This document shows, piece by piece, positions 62,209 to 64,000 of a stretch of DNA of 64,000 bases. Made by a program: the position numbers and the translations under genes. Positions within the stretch are counted from its first letter, which is position 1; the number at the start of each line of letters is the position of its first letter. A model generated the notes under the pieces. It was given only the letters and a program-made list of their open reading frames with translations. It ran no database searches and was not told where the DNA came from. The DNA comes from Blastopirellula marina. GTDB taxonomy: Bacteria > Planctomycetota > Planctomycetia > Pirellulales > Pirellulaceae. The stretch lies in assembly GCF_002967715.1 (NCBI RefSeq), contig NZ_PUIA01000057.1, forward strand, positions 372,001 through 436,000, read 5' to 3'.

Positions 62209-62553
62209 CTATCGTTTTCGCCGCTTTCTGTTTTCGATTCTTAGCTGCTCTAGGGGCGATTCGGCGAGCAATTCTGCTACCTTGTCTGGCATCACGTCAC
62301 CTGCACGATATGGTAGCCGTAGCGAACAGCTTTCACTCATCTGGGCGAGCAGAAGAAGGACGTACTGCGTGGCGATCTCCGACGCCATGGGCCAATGATT
62401 GTGGTAGTAGCTGCGTGCAATTGCATCGGCCCATAGCCAAGCTGCCAGCCATGCTTCCCCTCTCGGACGAATCCCGCATCGCCACAGGTGCGAGCGAACG
62501 TCTTTGACGAGTCGTCGCTTTGGCAATCCGGGAAGGTATCGATCATCTGCCAT
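62209..62553 (-). CDS. Hypothetical island protein
   Basis: A 114-residue helical protein from ATG 62553, after AAAGGAGC. It has a tryptophan-rich stretch (EAWLAAWLWADAIARSYYHNHW) and a basic tail (IENRKRRKR). No family is recognised. It lies 16 bases before the next leader motif and 220 bases downstream of the ArdC-like gene, the longest gap in the array. Confidence 0.65.
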   Translation of the reverse strand: MADDRYLPGLPKRRLVKDVRSHLWRCGIRPRGEAWLAAWLWADAIARSYYHNHWPMASEIATQYVLLLLAQMSESCSLRLPYRAGDVMPDKVAELLAESPLEQLRIENRKRRKR

Positions 62554-62766
62554 ACATCCGCTCCTTTAGATTGAGAAAGACCGAGCAAGGCAAAGCAGGT
62601 GATCCACGAGGGCTTCGAGACTTCGCAATTTTCCGTTGGGTGGTCGCTCGGCTGCTGGCCAGTTCAGCAAAGCGGTCCAACTGGATTGTTCGGTGTCGAA
62701 ACTGAGGCCCTCGTTAGTTCACCTACCTATGCCACTGCTCGGCTGTCCCGATCAGGACGAAAGACT

Positions 62767-62775
62767 TGCGGGTGT
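62767..62775 (-). promoter_or_regulatory. ACACCCGCA leader motif with long leader
   Basis: Overlaps the last base of the TAA stop of the ArdC-like gene, but the next ATG (62553) is 213 bases away instead of about 40. Confidence 0.55.
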
Positions 62776-63710
62776 TAAACCGTCGCCTCTTCGGAGACGG
62801 CTTCGGCTGGCTCTTGAGAAAACGACAGGATGTAGTCGGTCGCTTTGGATGCTTGGCTCGTTGCCCTGAAGATGAATCCGGCATCCTGCTTCATCGCTGA
62901 AAGCCACGACTTTAGGTAGGAGGCGTGATTTTCGATTCGATCAGCCATCGGCACACCGAGTTCGCCGCAGAGGTAACAGGCTCCGATCTCAGCGATCAAT
63001 TCGCCAAGTGGATACGCATGGTCGCCCTTAGTAGTACGATCCCAGTTGAGACGTTCCTTATGCTCAGTCCAGTGGACCAGTTCGTGCAGAATTGTTTCGT
63101 AGAAGTCTGAACCGTTGAACTGTTCTCGGCGAGGCACCTGAATGTGGTCAGAAAGTGGATCGTAGAACGCTTTATTTCCACCGAACCGAATATCGGCTTC
63201 CGTAGCGGCGATTGCGGCATCGGCACGCTCGAAGGTTTCGATATCACCACTACGGGTGTCGTCGCCGATTCCTACTCGCAAGTAGTCCAGATGATCGCCT
63301 TCGATCTGATCGATGTTGAAAACTGTGTACGTTTTCAGCATGAAGAACTTGTCTTCGACTTCTTCACCTTTGTCGTCGATCTTGGTTTTACTGATCGGAG
63401 CACAGAAGACGATCTTCGTCCCCCACTGCCCCGAAGGAACATCCTTGGGACGACGCATCACCTTGCCACCGAGATTGTCCCACTTTTTGAAGGTTGCCCA
63501 CCAACGAGACTGGAGATTGTGACGTTCGGACGCCAGCGTCAAAAGAAGCGGATTGACGCCAGAATAGCTACGCTGACTCGACACGTTTCGGGGAAAACCT
63601 GCGTTGGCATCATTCGCCCACGGCTTTCTCCAAGGCGGAAGGTTGCCACTTTCAAGTGCTTCGATGATGCGGTTGGTGATCTCGGTGCGAATTTGGCTGT
63701 TTTTGGACAT
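62775..63710 (-). CDS. ArdC-like antirestriction protein (ssDNA-binding domain plus zincin-like peptidase)
   Basis: A 311-residue protein. The N-terminal ArdC domain reads MSKNSQIRTEITNRIIEALESGNLPPWRKPW, with RSYSGVNPLLL. The C-terminal zincin-like domain has the HExxH motif TILHELVHWTEHKERL near residue 215 and a third ligand in LGELIAEIGACYLCGELG. Plasmid ArdC proteins bind single-stranded DNA and protect incoming plasmid DNA during conjugation. The ATG at 63710 follows TGGAGACG; an ATG at 63722 is less likely. It is the first gene of the array in the window. Confidence 0.9.
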   Translation of the reverse strand: MSKNSQIRTEITNRIIEALESGNLPPWRKPWANDANAGFPRNVSSQRSYSGVNPLLLTLASERHNLQSRWWATFKKWDNLGGKVMRRPKDVPSGQWGTKIVFCAPISKTKIDDKGEEVEDKFFMLKTYTVFNIDQIEGDHLDYLRVGIGDDTRSGDIETFERADAAIAATEADIRFGGNKAFYDPLSDHIQVPRREQFNGSDFYETILHELVHWTEHKERLNWDRTTKGDHAYPLGELIAEIGACYLCGELGVPMADRIENHASYLKSWLSAMKQDAGFIFRATSQASKATDYILSFSQEPAEAVSEEATV

Positions 63711-64000
63711 CGCCGTCTCCATGGGTGATTGGTTGACGGTGACGTTGCGGGTGTCGAGTGATACCGAACTAGGCGTGGAGAATAGATTTCATGAGATTTG
63801 CGACGAGGAGAAGCGGGATTGAGATTAGCAATAATGAGATCGCTGAATTGAGAGTGGAAACATGAAGAGGGGATCACAACCTAAGTCGAGTCGTGCCTGA
63901 TTGTTCCGATGTAGCACAGGCATTGTTCTGAAGAAGAAGTCTCAATTTTCAGCGAGACCGGCATTCAGAATCGCTCGGGTACGAATTGGTCGCAACACCC
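63711..64000. other. Upstream region of the array, no gene seen
   Basis: No supported gene to the window edge. The leader motif lies at 63746-63754, with no preceding gene. The stretch 63790-63880 is AT-rich and may hold a promoter for the array. Confidence 0.45.
63746..63754 (-). promoter_or_regulatory. ACACCCGCA leader motif before the ArdC-like gene
   Basis: 35 bases before the ATG at 63710. No gene ends just upstream, so the motif belongs to the leader and not to a stop region. Confidence 0.65.

Overview
The window looks like chromosome from a planctomycete, most likely of the Pirellulaceae (Blastopirellula/Bremerella/Rhodopirellula type). The assignment is inferred from content. There are four DUF1559 proteins with a prepilin-like N-terminus, each paired with a small lipoprotein. 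There are also Tat-signal Gfo/Idh/MocA and sugar-isomerase-like proteins, DUF1080 and GYF-type proteins, large von Willebrand A (vWA) membrane proteins and many secreted proteins of unknown function. No rRNA or CRISPR array was seen; one tRNA gene is present.

Positions 1-49,200 are ordinary chromosome. From left to right: a vWA protein cut by the window edge; an SLC13/TrkA-C transporter; two DUF1559-lipoprotein pairs; a VOC protein; a 999-residue double-vWA membrane protein followed by a toroid (cyclase-like) protein and a membrane protein; a third DUF1559 pair; an HD phosphohydrolase; aspS; a fourth DUF1559 pair on the minus strand; a dienelactone hydrolase; a GH5-like glycosidase; an orphan 382-residue protein; glgX; purM; an amidohydrolase coupled to an RluA-type pseudouridine synthase; a Gfo/Idh/MocA oxidoreductase; an SDR coupled to hflX; a sugar-phosphate isomerase-like protein; a ribbon-helix-helix protein; clpS; a TrhO-RluA fusion; an ABC exporter pair whose permease carries a CPBP protease domain; ACT, thioesterase and CoaB-like proteins; and several secreted or membrane proteins.

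At 49,244 there is a tRNA-Ala(GGC) with its own promoter and terminator. Beyond it the character changes. A gene-free stretch holds three direct TGTACCnAAT repeats and strong hairpins. After it come accessory genes: zinc-ribbon and GYF membrane proteins, DUF1080, DUF6933-like and DUF6508 proteins, a HEPN-like protein, a SIR2-like DUF4917 protein, a HAD-like protein, a serine recombinase and a PD-(D/E)XK-like protein. The last 7 kb is a compact minus-strand array of genes of the kind carried by plasmids and integrative elements (AAA ATPase, ArdC-like antirestriction protein, several small conserved proteins). I read this as the left part of a mobile island next to the tRNA; its far end and main integrase are outside the window.

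The most unusual signal is in that island. A 9-base motif, ACACCCGCa, occurs 13 times, always in the orientation of the gene it precedes. It usually sits 35-47 bases before the start codon and often overlaps the last base of the preceding stop codon. The array is therefore built of repeated units: motif, leader of about 40 bases, GGAGA ribosome site, gene, stop, motif. I know of no described system matching this, and it is the best candidate here for an undescribed regulatory or module-exchange system.
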